64,000 nt of DNA from Massilia polaris (GTDB lineage: Bacteria > Pseudomonadota > Gammaproteobacteria > Burkholderiales > Burkholderiaceae_D), in NCBI RefSeq assembly GCF_012927275.1, contig NZ_JABBGG010000001.1, forward strand, positions 372,001 to 436,000, written 5' to 3'. Shown here in pieces: positions 46,255 through 55,174 of the stretch (its first letter is position 1; each line of letters opens with the position of its first letter). The translations under genes and the position numbers were made by a program. The notes beneath the pieces are model-generated. The model was given only the letters and a program-made list of their open reading frames with translations, had not been told where the DNA came from and searched no databases.

Positions 46255-46743
46255 TCAGGTGTACGCAAGCAAGCGGCCGCAGCAGATCACGGCGATCCAG
46301 ATCGCCAGCGATGCGGCGGCCTGGACCCTGGCCAGGGCCGGAGTGCGCACGCCTTCGTTCCAGCCTGCGGCATGCCGGTAGACGCCGAAATGGAACAGTG
46401 CCGCGTTCGCGCCGGCGGCCCCGATCAGGGCCAGCTTCAGCCGGAACACCTTGTTGCTGGCGAAATCGTGCGGGTGGGCCGAGAACAGCATCAGCCCGGC
46501 CGGCACGATCAGGGCCAGGGCGGCAACGGCCCACGGCAGCAGGTGCCTGCCAAGCGCCTGCAGCGGCAGCGAGCGCGCGAAACCCAGCACGCGCAGGTCG
46601 AACATCGCGACCGATCCGACCAGGATCGTAAATCCCGTGATGTGGACGATCTCGACGATCGGGTACATCCACAGGCTGCCGCGCATCGCTTCTGCCAGCG
46701 CGGTCGCTTCCAGCCACGACAGCAGGCCGGCAGCGCCTGCCAT
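46255..46743 (-). CDS. DUF6644-like membrane protein
   Basis: 162 residues with about four spans and conserved IVEIVHITGFTILVGSVAMFDLRVLG, which fits the DUF6644 (formerly DUF2214-like) family. The ATG overlaps the stop of the DUF6152 gene (TGATG). Function unknown; the pair occurs together in related bacteria. Confidence 0.75.
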   Translation of the reverse strand: MAGAAGLLSWLEATALAEAMRGSLWMYPIVEIVHITGFTILVGSVAMFDLRVLGFARSLPLQALGRHLLPWAVAALALIVPAGLMLFSAHPHDFASNKVFRLKLALIGAAGANAALFHFGVYRHAAGWNEGVRTPALARVQAAASLAIWIAVICCGRLLAYT

Positions 46744-47081
46744 CAGCGCAGCTCCGTGGTCTTCCCGCCTATGGTGATGCGTTCCGCGCGCATTTCTTCC
46801 GGCTTGTTACGGTTCTGGTAGCCGAGCACCTTGGCGGCCGTTCCCTTGGCCAGCATGGCCGGCGACAGGCCGCGGTTCTCCAGGCGCGACGGCGGTGCCA
46901 GGATCACCAGCCAGGTCTTGTCGGCGGTTTTCAGGCGCACGAAGCCGTGCGGGTGGACGTAGCCGGATTCCTCGATCGTGCCGCTCAGTTGCAGCGGACG
47001 ATCGGCATCGTATTCGCTCCAGCCGTGGTGGGCGCTCGCTTGGGTCGCGAGCAACAGCGTCATCATGGCAAGCCATTTCAT
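46743..47081 (-). CDS. DUF6152 family exported protein
   Basis: 112 residues with a signal peptide (LLLATQASA), mature start HHGWSEYDADRP, and beta-rich OB-like body ending ERITIGGKTTELR. It is coupled to the following membrane-protein gene. The family occurs near copper and haem genes; function unknown. Confidence 0.78.
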   Translation of the reverse strand: MKWLAMMTLLLATQASAHHGWSEYDADRPLQLSGTIEESGYVHPHGFVRLKTADKTWLVILAPPSRLENRGLSPAMLAKGTAAKVLGYQNRNKPEEMRAERITIGGKTTELR

Positions 47082-47103
47082 CGCGTCTCTCCCTGGGTGT
47101 GGA

Positions 47104-47940
47104 TCAAGCAGGAAGCCATTCTACGCCAGTCGGCAGCGGGCGTGGCGCGGTGAAGTCGAGCGTGAAAATGTAGGACGTCAGGGGAAACGGTCCGGCGTCG
47201 TCCGCCATCTTGCGCGACACGACCTGCAGGTTGAATGGCCGGATCTCGTGGATCAGTTTCAGCATGTCCCAGGTCGGCCCGGTCCATGCCTTGTCGTAGG
47301 AAACGCGGTCATGCAGCGCATCCAGTTCGGCCTGCTCGCGCAGGAATTGCAGCCTGACGCCACGCTCGTCCAGTTCAGGACATTTCCACGGCCGCGACTT
47401 CGCATGCCCGGCCCGCGAACGCACCGCGTCCGGGTGCGCCGCGCCAAACCGGTCCTGCACGATCAGCACAAACACATCGCACAGGCCGGATGAATCGTCG
47501 CTGTCCTTGCCGATGCAGTCGAGGGCGATCCGTTGAAGGTCGCATTTTGGCAGGCTTTGCAGCTGCTGGCGTATCGGGAGGTCACCCGGCCAACGCTTGA
47601 GCTTGCCCAACGTCGTGCTGACCCGCGAGGCGAGGTCGAAGATGAACTGGTATTTCAGTTCGACCTTCACCCAGCCGTCCCGCCCCATGTCGGGCTGGGT
47701 CACCACCAGGTCGACCTTGTCGGCCTCGGCATAGGCGCGCCAGCCGTGCTGGTTGGCTTGCCCGGACTGGTTGAACAGCTCGAGCAGCGCGTCGCGGTAG
47801 CGGCCTTCCGATTTCAAGTTGTTGTAGTAGCGATGGATTGTCGCGAGACGTTCCGCGTAGGCGTCCGACTTCAGCGTGGTGCGCAGTTGCGTGACGATGT
47901 CGTGTACCGGCGTTGTCGCCAGCGGGCTTGCATTTTGCAT
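47104..47940 (-). CDS. hypothetical protein with PD-(D/E)XK-like core
   Basis: 278 residues. ADKVDLVV followed about a dozen residues later by KVELKYQF gives a D...ExK pattern like the core of restriction-type nucleases. It begins two bases after the stop of the second gene of the operon. No other family was recognised. The nuclease assignment rests on this weak motif and on its neighbours. Confidence 0.6.
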   Translation of the reverse strand: MQNASPLATTPVHDIVTQLRTTLKSDAYAERLATIHRYYNNLKSEGRYRDALLELFNQSGQANQHGWRAYAEADKVDLVVTQPDMGRDGWVKVELKYQFIFDLASRVSTTLGKLKRWPGDLPIRQQLQSLPKCDLQRIALDCIGKDSDDSSGLCDVFVLIVQDRFGAAHPDAVRSRAGHAKSRPWKCPELDERGVRLQFLREQAELDALHDRVSYDKAWTGPTWDMLKLIHEIRPFNLQVVSRKMADDAGPFPLTSYIFTLDFTAPRPLPTGVEWLPA

Positions 47941-47942
47941 GA

Positions 47943-48548
47943 TTATTCCGAAAGAAAACCAGTAAGTTCCGCGCCCTCGATGACGACGACCCGGTCGTCG
48001 CGTCCGTCGGCGCCGTGCCGTACCGGCAGGTCGGCGAGACCGTCAACCCTGGCGGGCCGCTGCGCGCTGGCAGGCTTCGAGGTCGTATGGACCAGTGCCA
48101 TGTCATCTTTCTTGGCGCCGAAGTTCAACCGTTTCATGTCCAGTTCCGCCATCGACTGGATCGACGCGATCGATTGAGACCCGATGGCAAGGAATACCCG
48201 CGCAGGCACGCCCTCGGACAGCTGGGTGAACACCAGGCAGCCATGCGAGGCGTAGTTGAACTTCGGATCGAACTGGTAGCTGGCATTCTTGGTGCCGCTC
48301 GACTTGAATTCCACATCGCGCGGGCCGGCAACGTCACCGACGATCACGCCGTCCACCCCGGTCGGCCGGCTGCTGATGGCGATTTTCCAGGCGTAACCGT
48401 TGGCGGCGAGCCAGCGGTTGACGATGATCGCCGACAGCAGTTCGTTGGCCTTTCCCGGCGCCAGTCCGGTCTCGCTTTTGAAGTAAGAGCATTCGCGCAA
48501 GTAGCGCAAGGCTGCGGTCGTCAACTTGGTATCGGTGCTTGCATCCAT
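47943..48548 (-). CDS. hypothetical protein, possible second nuclease
   Basis: 201 residues. The segment VDGVIVGDVAGPRDVEFKSSG has a D...ExK arrangement (VDG then EFK) of the PD-(D/E)XK type. It lies 22 bases after the DUF2779 gene and 2 bases before the next gene. The C-terminus is unrecognised. Its order in the operon suggests that it works with the DUF2779 protein. Confidence 0.6.
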   Translation of the reverse strand: MDASTDTKLTTAALRYLRECSYFKSETGLAPGKANELLSAIIVNRWLAANGYAWKIAISSRPTGVDGVIVGDVAGPRDVEFKSSGTKNASYQFDPKFNYASHGCLVFTQLSEGVPARVFLAIGSQSIASIQSMAELDMKRLNFGAKKDDMALVHTTSKPASAQRPARVDGLADLPVRHGADGRDDRVVVIEGAELTGFLSE

Positions 48549-48570
48549 TGGTAGGTCCTTGATGGTGGGG

Positions 48571-50526
48571 TTATGCGAGTTCGGCGTGCCACGCCTGGTA
48601 GATCATGACCATCGCAAGCGTGTCCAGCTCGCAGTATTTCAGCAGCGCCGCCTCCAGCCGCTGGCGTTCCTGGTCGCTGATTTTTTCGAATTGCAGCCGG
48701 GCGTAGGCAACCATCGCGGCGCCGCCATTGGCCAGCGCTTCGTCTTCGTCCAGGCCAGCTGCGGCGGGCGCTTCCAGGTCGGCGAATACGGCCGGGAGGA
48801 GGGCGTACGGATCGCGCGGCAAACCGTCGCCGTTCGGCTGCCACCATGCCCAGCCATTGAAATTCAGGCTCGGGATGCCGTGCGGGCTGCCATAGCTGGC
48901 GTTGGCGTACCGGTCGCGAAGGTAAGGCGATGAACCAAGGACGGCGGGCAGGACTTTCTTGATCGAACAGCTGCCCCTGGTGGCCGGATGGAAGTAATAC
49001 AACTCGGCCATCTTGCACAGGTCGACCATCGTGCGCTCGCCAGTCCGCTCACCCTCGGAGGTGATCGACAGGATGAAGGCCTGCAGCGCGGCCTTGTCGG
49101 CCGGTGGCGCCGGGTCGTGCTCGAGCTGGGTCCAGATGTCGCGCAGTACGCTGTTCTCATGGGTCGCCCAGCGCAGGATGGTGCCCTCGTCGCCCGACAG
49201 CTGGAGCCGCAGTTCGCGCACGAATGCGTAGTTGGGGAACTCACCTGGCGCGGCCCGGAGGAACTGGCCGGCGTGCGCGACGCTGCCGTCCTCGTCCATC
49301 ACGTGATGCGAGAACTGGAACGCGACTTGTTCGTATGGCCGCCGTCCCTGGTGGAAGGGAAGGGCTGTGCGCGAAGTCTCGAAGTCGATGAAGTGGAGCG
49401 GGTAGCGCCACTTGGCCGCCTGTTCCCGCAAGCCGTCGCGGTCGAGGTAGAAGGCGCCGCCGCCGGGCCATTCGCCCGACACCTGCATCCACTGGCGCTC
49501 GCTGCGCGACATGCCCTCGATGCCGGGCGCCAGTTTCAGGTCGTCCTCGCTGACCTGCCCAAGCTTGTACACGCCGGCGTCGATCAGCTTGCCCTTGCCG
49601 CGGAAGTTCCACACGTCAAGCACGGTTCCGCCGGCGAAATCGCCATCGCTCAGGCCCGCCACTTGCTTCCAGCAGGCGTGGAAGCCGCTGCGCTCGTCGG
49701 GCGCCGCTGCCTTGAATTCGCAGCTTCCGCATTGCTTGCCCAGCACCGGCGCGATTTTCTCGTCGCGCCGGTAATGCGAGGCCAGCATGCCGACGGCGTC
49801 GCTGAACGCCATCGGCACGCCGGCCACGTCGACTGGCGAACCGATGATGTCGTCGACATGCACCGATACCGGAACCGCGCGCAGCAGGTCCGCACCGATC
49901 GCCGCTCTGGTGGTTCCCGGGGCGACCTCGACCCGGCTCTGGCGGCCGGCGCGGCAGATCTTGAAGCGCTGGCTGACCTGGCCGGTCGTTGCGGTCGACG
50001 ATTTATCGGCCATCATCAGGAAGCACGAGACAGTATGGCCGGGGAACGCGGCGCCGACGACGAACTTCTGGAAGGCGACGTCCTGCAGGTAGGGCAGGAT
50101 GGCCGGCTTGATTTTTCCCTTGGCGCCGGCAAAAAAATCGGGACTGTCCGGATCGTAGGACTTGGCCTTTACTTCGATCAGTTCGAAGTGGCTGCCATTC
50201 TTCTTCAGGATGTCGATACGAATGAACAGGTTCTGGAAACGGACGGCCGCTTCGAAAATCGTGACGGTCTCCTGTTCCAGCAATGCGGCGGTTTCCGCAA
50301 GTGCCTGGTCATGGCCCTTGGCCTTGACCTCGACGCCCTCGGGATGCATCAGCTTGGCAAGTTCGCCGACCTGGAACCCGCCCTCGGCCAGCGCGCGCAT
50401 GAATTCGTCGTCGCTGCGCAGGTTCGTGAACGCCGGCTTGCCCATATAGAACAGCTTGGTCGGGCATTCGAGCGCGCTCTTGAAACGCGATTTGGTCAGG
50501 TAGCGCGGCGCGGTCGTCTGGTTCAT
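48571..50526 (-). CDS. DUF2779 protein: Cas4-like plus DEDD-like nuclease domains
   Basis: 651 residues. The N-terminus LTKSRFKSALECPTKLFY and RIDILKKNGSHFELIEVKAKS form a Cas4/RecB-like PD-(D/E)XK fold with a CxxC pair (QCGSCEF) that could hold an Fe-S cluster. The C-terminal half starts YPLHFIDFETSRTALP, the first DEDD exonuclease motif, and contains YCELDTLAMVMIYQAW, typical of DUF2779. It heads the three-gene operon. Its role is not established; DUF2779 is often found in accessory, possibly defensive, gene sets. Confidence 0.85.
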   Translation of the reverse strand: MNQTTAPRYLTKSRFKSALECPTKLFYMGKPAFTNLRSDDEFMRALAEGGFQVGELAKLMHPEGVEVKAKGHDQALAETAALLEQETVTIFEAAVRFQNLFIRIDILKKNGSHFELIEVKAKSYDPDSPDFFAGAKGKIKPAILPYLQDVAFQKFVVGAAFPGHTVSCFLMMADKSSTATTGQVSQRFKICRAGRQSRVEVAPGTTRAAIGADLLRAVPVSVHVDDIIGSPVDVAGVPMAFSDAVGMLASHYRRDEKIAPVLGKQCGSCEFKAAAPDERSGFHACWKQVAGLSDGDFAGGTVLDVWNFRGKGKLIDAGVYKLGQVSEDDLKLAPGIEGMSRSERQWMQVSGEWPGGGAFYLDRDGLREQAAKWRYPLHFIDFETSRTALPFHQGRRPYEQVAFQFSHHVMDEDGSVAHAGQFLRAAPGEFPNYAFVRELRLQLSGDEGTILRWATHENSVLRDIWTQLEHDPAPPADKAALQAFILSITSEGERTGERTMVDLCKMAELYYFHPATRGSCSIKKVLPAVLGSSPYLRDRYANASYGSPHGIPSLNFNGWAWWQPNGDGLPRDPYALLPAVFADLEAPAAAGLDEDEALANGGAAMVAYARLQFEKISDQERQRLEAALLKYCELDTLAMVMIYQAWHAELA

Positions 50527-50607
50527 GCGGGGATCCGGTCACTTAAGAAGTGGCACATCATAGGAGTGAAATTGCATTTTGGCAATAGTCACTGCAGCTT
50601 GTAATCG

Positions 50608-50808
50608 TCAGGCGCATGCGATCAGCGACGCCAGCAGGTTGCCGTGGCCAACCGTGTGAAAGCGATTGTCCTTCGTGATATTGGTGTGCGGATCGTAGTA
50701 GCCAACCGTGTGGTAGCGCGCGTCCCTTGCGCTTTGCTTGCCGTCGCTGGCGGTATCGATGTAGCCGATGATCTTGTAGCGTGCGTCTTTCAGCGTCTGC
50801 CGGTGCAT
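50608..50808 (-). CDS. small triple-repeat protein
   Basis: 66 residues from the ATG at 50808 (GGAG seven bases upstream), shorter than the in-frame reading to 50862. Three copies of a 12- to 14-residue unit are visible: DARYKIIGYIDT, DARYHTVGYYDP and DNRFHTVGHGNL, each likely a beta-hairpin. Function unknown. Confidence 0.65.
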   Translation of the reverse strand: MHRQTLKDARYKIIGYIDTASDGKQSARDARYHTVGYYDPHTNITKDNRFHTVGHGNLLASLIACA

Positions 50809-50944
50809 CAGGTTCTCCCGTGCGAGTGAGGTGACTTCCCACTCTAAGCAGGCACCCGACAAGCCATGTCGCGTTGCCGCAGCGACCTGGCTTGTCGCAG
50901 CCGGCGCTAGCCTGAACGCTTCTTAAAACGCGAACAGGACCCGG

Positions 50945-51841
50945 ATGTCTGGAATCTATAGCAAGCACGTGCGCCTGGTGGTCGGCGCGGAACTGACAGC
51001 ATTGTTGCAAACCGATTTTGCGGGCGATGGCGCCGCTGTGCCGCCTGCGTTGCTGTACCGGCTGTGCGACGCGCCCGGACTGCAGGCGGCGGTCCAGGCA
51101 CAGGCGTGGCCCGCGGTCGATGCGCGCTTTGCCGGCGCCGCATCGCCCGATGCGTATGCGGTGCCGTTTGCCCGCTCATACATCGACGAGCGCCTCCGCT
51201 CGGCGGAAAATCCCGCGCAGCGCGAATTCGCCGGGGAGCTGATCCGCAACTTCACGCCGTGCGGCTCGCAGTTCGACCATTACCTCGCACGCCTTTATGC
51301 CAATGGCGAGGCGGCGCTGGGGGATGCTTCGGACGGAAGCGTGTACGCGGTGGGGATGCGCACAAACGACCTCAACCTGTCGGCGCCGGGCCAGCTCCCG
51401 CGCCGCGCCTTTCGCGCGCAAGCGGCGATCTACGACGGCCAGGCACAGCGTGCAGCCCTGGATAGAATCTATGACTGCTTCCTCGGCTATTACGAGCAAT
51501 CGGCCGAACGTTTCGGCGCGCATAACAATGACGACGTTTTGCCTTCCTGCTGGGGCGCGCTGCGGCAGGCGACGGGCCGCTTGCTGCCGCGGCTAAGGGA
51601 CCCGGGCCTGGCCAGCCAGCGCGAATGGGTGGCTGTCGCGCCGCTGCGGCCCCCGGCCGGCTTTGCCGTCAGCGGCAATGTGCTCGTGCCGTCGATTCCG
51701 CTTCGCAGCCACCTGCGCGGCGCGCATCCGCTGCCGTTTGAACAGGTGCTGGTTCATCCCGCGCTTTCGGGCATCGCCGCAGACGTCGGGCTGCGCGCCT
51801 TCCTGCGCGCCAAGACCCTGCCGTCGCGGGTGTTACGGTGA
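50945..51841 (+). CDS. hypothetical protein, 298 residues
   Basis: No domain was recognised. It is soluble, with a central ANGEAALGDASDGSVYAVGM segment and an Arg-rich C-terminus. The start at 50945 follows ACCCGG. It stands immediately left of the IS66 element but appears complete, ending 52 bases before it. Confidence 0.55.
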   Translation: MSGIYSKHVRLVVGAELTALLQTDFAGDGAAVPPALLYRLCDAPGLQAAVQAQAWPAVDARFAGAASPDAYAVPFARSYIDERLRSAENPAQREFAGELIRNFTPCGSQFDHYLARLYANGEAALGDASDGSVYAVGMRTNDLNLSAPGQLPRRAFRAQAAIYDGQAQRAALDRIYDCFLGYYEQSAERFGAHNNDDVLPSCWGALRQATGRLLPRLRDPGLASQREWVAVAPLRPPAGFAVSGNVLVPSIPLRSHLRGAHPLPFEQVLVHPALSGIAADVGLRAFLRAKTLPSRVLR

Positions 51842-51977
51842 CGCAATGCGGGGTGCTTCCTGCGCTGCCCTTGGCTTGATGAATCAGGCATGAGTAACCG
51901 GTTCCTGAACGGCGTTGTATCTATCGGTTCGTCATGCCGGCACAATCTCCTCCGAGTTCAACAACACGGAGCGGGAC

Positions 51978-52316
51978 ATGGACAAGCTGGAATTTCAGAC
52001 CTCGAAAGAAGCGAGCTGGCGCAATCACCTGGCACGACATGCCGCGAGCGGCAAGAGCATCGCCGCCTTCTGTCGGGATGATGCGATCTCGCAGGCCAAC
52101 TTTCACGTCTGGCGCACGAAACTCGCAAACGGCGCCAATGAGCACGCCGCCCGGCCGGCACCGCAGGCGACATTCATCGATCTTGGCGCCGTCAACAGCG
52201 CCGTCGGCAGCAGAGCCACGGAGCATGCGCCGGCACCAGCGCCACTGGCCATTCCCAGCCTCGACATCCGCATAGATCTCGGCGGCGGTGTCGTACTGAC
52301 GATCGCGAGGCGCTGA
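51978..52316 (+). CDS. tnpA: IS66 accessory protein TnpA
   Basis: 112 residues with the helix-turn-helix of IS66 ORF1 (SWRNHLARHAASGKSIAAFC, then NFHVWR). The stop overlaps the tnpB ATG (TGATG). It assists transposition and probably binds the terminal repeats. Confidence 0.9.
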   Translation: MDKLEFQTSKEASWRNHLARHAASGKSIAAFCRDDAISQANFHVWRTKLANGANEHAARPAPQATFIDLGAVNSAVGSRATEHAPAPAPLAIPSLDIRIDLGGGVVLTIARR

Positions 52317-52699
52317 TGTTCTTCCCCGAAGGCCAGGTGCGCGTATTCCTGTACGGCCAGCCGGTGAGCATGCGCCTGTCGTTCGATGGCCTGTACGCGC
52401 TGGCCAGGCACGTCATGCATCAGGATCCGCTGTCTGGCAATCTGTTCGCTTTCATCAACCGGCGCGCCACCCAGATCAGAGTCCTGTATTTCGACCGAAA
52501 CGGCCTGTGCGTGTGGTCAAAACGCCTCGAGCAAGGCCGGCTTGTCAGCAACTGGGCCGATGTGGACAGCTGTGAAATGGACTGGACCGGCCTGAAGCTG
52601 CTACTCGAAGGCATCGAGCCGAAGCAGGTGCGCCGACGCTATAAAAAACCTCTCGTTCACTCTCAAAATACGCCTATTCACCCTGTAAAAACTTTATAA
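52316..52699 (+). CDS. tnpB: IS66 accessory protein TnpB
   Basis: 127 residues of the IS66 ORF2 family, beginning MFFPEGQVRVFLYGQPVSMR with SFDGLYALARHVM. It is required for IS66 transposition and is full length. Confidence 0.92.
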   Translation: MFFPEGQVRVFLYGQPVSMRLSFDGLYALARHVMHQDPLSGNLFAFINRRATQIRVLYFDRNGLCVWSKRLEQGRLVSNWADVDSCEMDWTGLKLLLEGIEPKQVRRRYKKPLVHSQNTPIHPVKTL

Positions 52700-52706
52700 T
52701 AATGAT

Positions 52707-54320
52707 ATGCAATTCAACCAAGAATCCGCCGCTAAAATTGTCCACCCGACGGTGGCATTGAGCGCTGTGGATATGGCCAAACTGCTCGATGTGAAGGATC
52801 GCGAAATCGTCCACCTGCGCCGCCAGGTGGCCTGGTTTCAGCGCCAGATCTTCGGCCAGAAGAGCGAGCGCCGCTTGCCCGAACCGGAAGGCGTCCAGGG
52901 CACGCTGGGCGAACTGTTCGAGATCGTCCCCGACGATCTGCCGCTCGCCAAGAAGAGCAGGATCGCCGCGCACGAGCGCGAACACAAGAACAAGAATCAA
53001 ATCGACAGCGGCGACGAATCGACCCTGTTCTTTGACGATTCGAAAGTGCCTGTGGAGGTCATCGCTGTCCCCAATCCGGACGCGGCCGGACTCGACCCGG
53101 CCGACTTTGAGGTGATCGGCGAGAAGGTCAGCCACTGCCTCGCGCAACGCCCCGGCAGCTACGTCATCCTGAAATACGTTCGCCCGGTCATTAAGCTGCG
53201 CGCCACCCAAGCGCTGTCCTGCCCTCCGGCGCCAGTCGGCGTGATCGACGGCTGCCGCGCCGATGTCAGCTTCATCGCTGGCATGATCATCGACAAGTTC
53301 GCCTATCACCAGCCGCTGTATCGCCGGCACGTCAAACTGCAGGATTCCGGCATCAACGTCAGCCGGGCCTGGGTAACGAAGCTGATGCCGGCGGCGGTAT
53401 CGCTGATCGAACCGATCTTCGACGCTCAGCTGGACTCGGTCCGGCTGTCCCGCGTCATCGCGATGGACGAAACGCCGATCAAGGCCGGACGCGCCGGCCC
53501 CGGCAAGATGAAGGCGGCGTATTTCTGGCCGGTGGTGGGCGAACAGGATGAAATCTGCTTCCTGTATTACCCCAGTCGGGCGGCAAAGCACATCGAGGAT
53601 GCGCTCGGCCTGACGCGTCCGAACGGCGCGGTATTGCAGAGCGACGGCTACAGCGCCTATGCGCACTACGCGAAGAAGACGGGGATCACCCACGCGCAGT
53701 GCTGGGCACATTCGCGCCGAACAATCTACGACGCTCGCGACATCGAGCCTGCCCACGCGGATCAGGCACTCGATGCGATCGCCGCCCTGTACAAGGTCGA
53801 GCAGCAGATTCGCAACGACGGTCTGACGGGGCAGGCCAAACGTGAGCGTCGGCAGGAACAGTCCGAACCTGTCCTCGATCGTTTCTTCGCCTGGATCGAC
53901 GAGCAGTTCGACAAGCAGGGCTACCTGCCGAGCAGCCCCTTCCTCGGTGCGCTGGCGTATATCCGCGAGCGCCGCGTCGGGCTATCCGTCTTTCTGGACG
54001 ACCCGGACGTGTCGATCGACACCAACCACCTGGAACGTGCCTTGCGGGTCATTCCGATGGGCAAAAAGAATTGGTTGTTCAGCTGGACTGAACTGGGCGC
54101 CAAGCATATCGGCATCGTGCAGAGCCTGCTGGCCACCTGCCGGCTGCATGACATCAACCCGTATGACTACTTCGTCGACGTACTGCAGCGCGTCGGCAAG
54201 CACCCGGCGTCACTGGTGCATCAGCTCACGCCGCGCATCTGGAAGCAGATGTTCGCCGCCAACCCGTTGCGGTCCGATTTGCATGACCTTGGTGGACGGC
54301 GTACGGACGCCGGCGGCTGA
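52707..54320 (+). CDS. tnpC: IS66 transposase TnpC
   Basis: 537 residues: an N-terminal coiled/zinc-binding region (LRRQVAWFQRQIFGQKSER) and a DDE-type core with AMDETPIKAG, LQSDGYSAYAHYA and TNHLERALRVIPMGKKNW. The frame is intact, so the element may still be active. The stop lies eight bases inside the right terminal repeat. Confidence 0.93.
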   Translation: MQFNQESAAKIVHPTVALSAVDMAKLLDVKDREIVHLRRQVAWFQRQIFGQKSERRLPEPEGVQGTLGELFEIVPDDLPLAKKSRIAAHEREHKNKNQIDSGDESTLFFDDSKVPVEVIAVPNPDAAGLDPADFEVIGEKVSHCLAQRPGSYVILKYVRPVIKLRATQALSCPPAPVGVIDGCRADVSFIAGMIIDKFAYHQPLYRRHVKLQDSGINVSRAWVTKLMPAAVSLIEPIFDAQLDSVRLSRVIAMDETPIKAGRAGPGKMKAAYFWPVVGEQDEICFLYYPSRAAKHIEDALGLTRPNGAVLQSDGYSAYAHYAKKTGITHAQCWAHSRRTIYDARDIEPAHADQALDAIAALYKVEQQIRNDGLTGQAKRERRQEQSEPVLDRFFAWIDEQFDKQGYLPSSPFLGALAYIRERRVGLSVFLDDPDVSIDTNHLERALRVIPMGKKNWLFSWTELGAKHIGIVQSLLATCRLHDINPYDYFVDVLQRVGKHPASLVHQLTPRIWKQMFAANPLRSDLHDLGGRRTDAGG

Positions 54321-54328
54321 TCGCTTAC

Positions 54329-54982
54329 GAGCGGTGGCTGACTGCGCCGTTCGAGACTGCGGAGGGCATTTCCGTTCCACGAGAACGGGGCACCCCTCAA
54401 GGCGGGGTCGTCAGTCCGATCTTGATGAATCTGTTCATGCACTATACGTTCGATCAATGGATGAAGCGCACCTATCCGCAATGTCCCTTCGCCCGTTACG
54501 CTGATGATGCGGTGGTTCACTGTCGCAGCCAAAAGCAGGCGGAAGACGTGATGCAGACCATTGCGGCGCGCTTGGCGGAGTGCGGACTGACGATGCATCC
54601 GGAGAAGTCCAAGATCGTGTATTGCAGGGACAGCAATCGCACCAAGGCATATTCAATCGTGCAGTTCACCTTCCTCGGCTTTACATTCAGGCCAAGGATA
54701 ACAAAGAACAGGCGTGAACAACATTTCACGAGCTTTCTACCGGCGGTTAGTGAAACGGCCTTGATGCGGATGAGGGAGACGGTACGAGGCTGGAAACTGC
54801 ATCGGCGGACTCCAGCGGCGTTGGCGGAGTTGGCGCAGCAATACAACACGACTGTGCGCGGATGGATGAACTACTACGAAGCATTCTACAAAACTGCAAT
54901 GTACCAGCTCTATCAGTATCTTGATCAAAAGCTCGTGCAATGGGCCAGAAGTAAGTACAAAACCACAGGGTGTTTTGAGTAG
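54329..54982 (+). pseudogene. group II intron reverse transcriptase fragment
   Basis: Open from the first base after the IS66 right end: ERWLTAPFETAEG, then the RT blocks RGTPQGGVVSPILMNLFMHY and YADDAVVHC, and the maturase region FTFLGFTF. The N-terminal RT half is missing, and the C-terminus is cut at KYK, where related proteins continue, giving KYKTTGCFE then stop. It is therefore broken at both ends. Confidence 0.88.
54963..54977 (+). repeat. 15-bp inverted repeat, left copy
   Basis: CCACAGGGTGTTTTG lies at the point where the reverse-transcriptase fragment loses similarity. Its inverted copy is at 57533-57547. Confidence 0.4.
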
Positions 54983-55174
54983 TCCCTGAGTAAAAAGATC
55001 GATGTTGTCGATATTCCTTACATATAGTTGCCCATTTTTACCGCACTTGTAGCAATCGCCGAGATACATGAAATAAAACATGTACTTACAAAAAGCATCC
55101 ATCAATGGCACGTTTTTTGCCTAGCTTTCCCCAGCAGTACAAATGAATCAAAACTTAAACCCTGGGGGATTACG

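Larger units (their letters stand above)
51894..54328 (+). mobile_element. IS66-family insertion sequence
   Basis: 2435 bp with the three IS66 genes in the standard order. The left end begins GTAACCGGTTCCTG and the right end, read inwards, GTAAGCGATCAGCC; they agree at GTAA, CG and a later CGGCG, fitting degenerate IS66 terminal repeats. The expected 8-bp target duplication is not seen (AGGCATGA left, GAGCGGTG right), so the flanks were probably rearranged after insertion. Confidence 0.85.

Noticed and set aside
51886-54336. 8-bp target duplication around IS66
   Set aside because: Flanks AGGCATGA and GAGCGGTG do not match.
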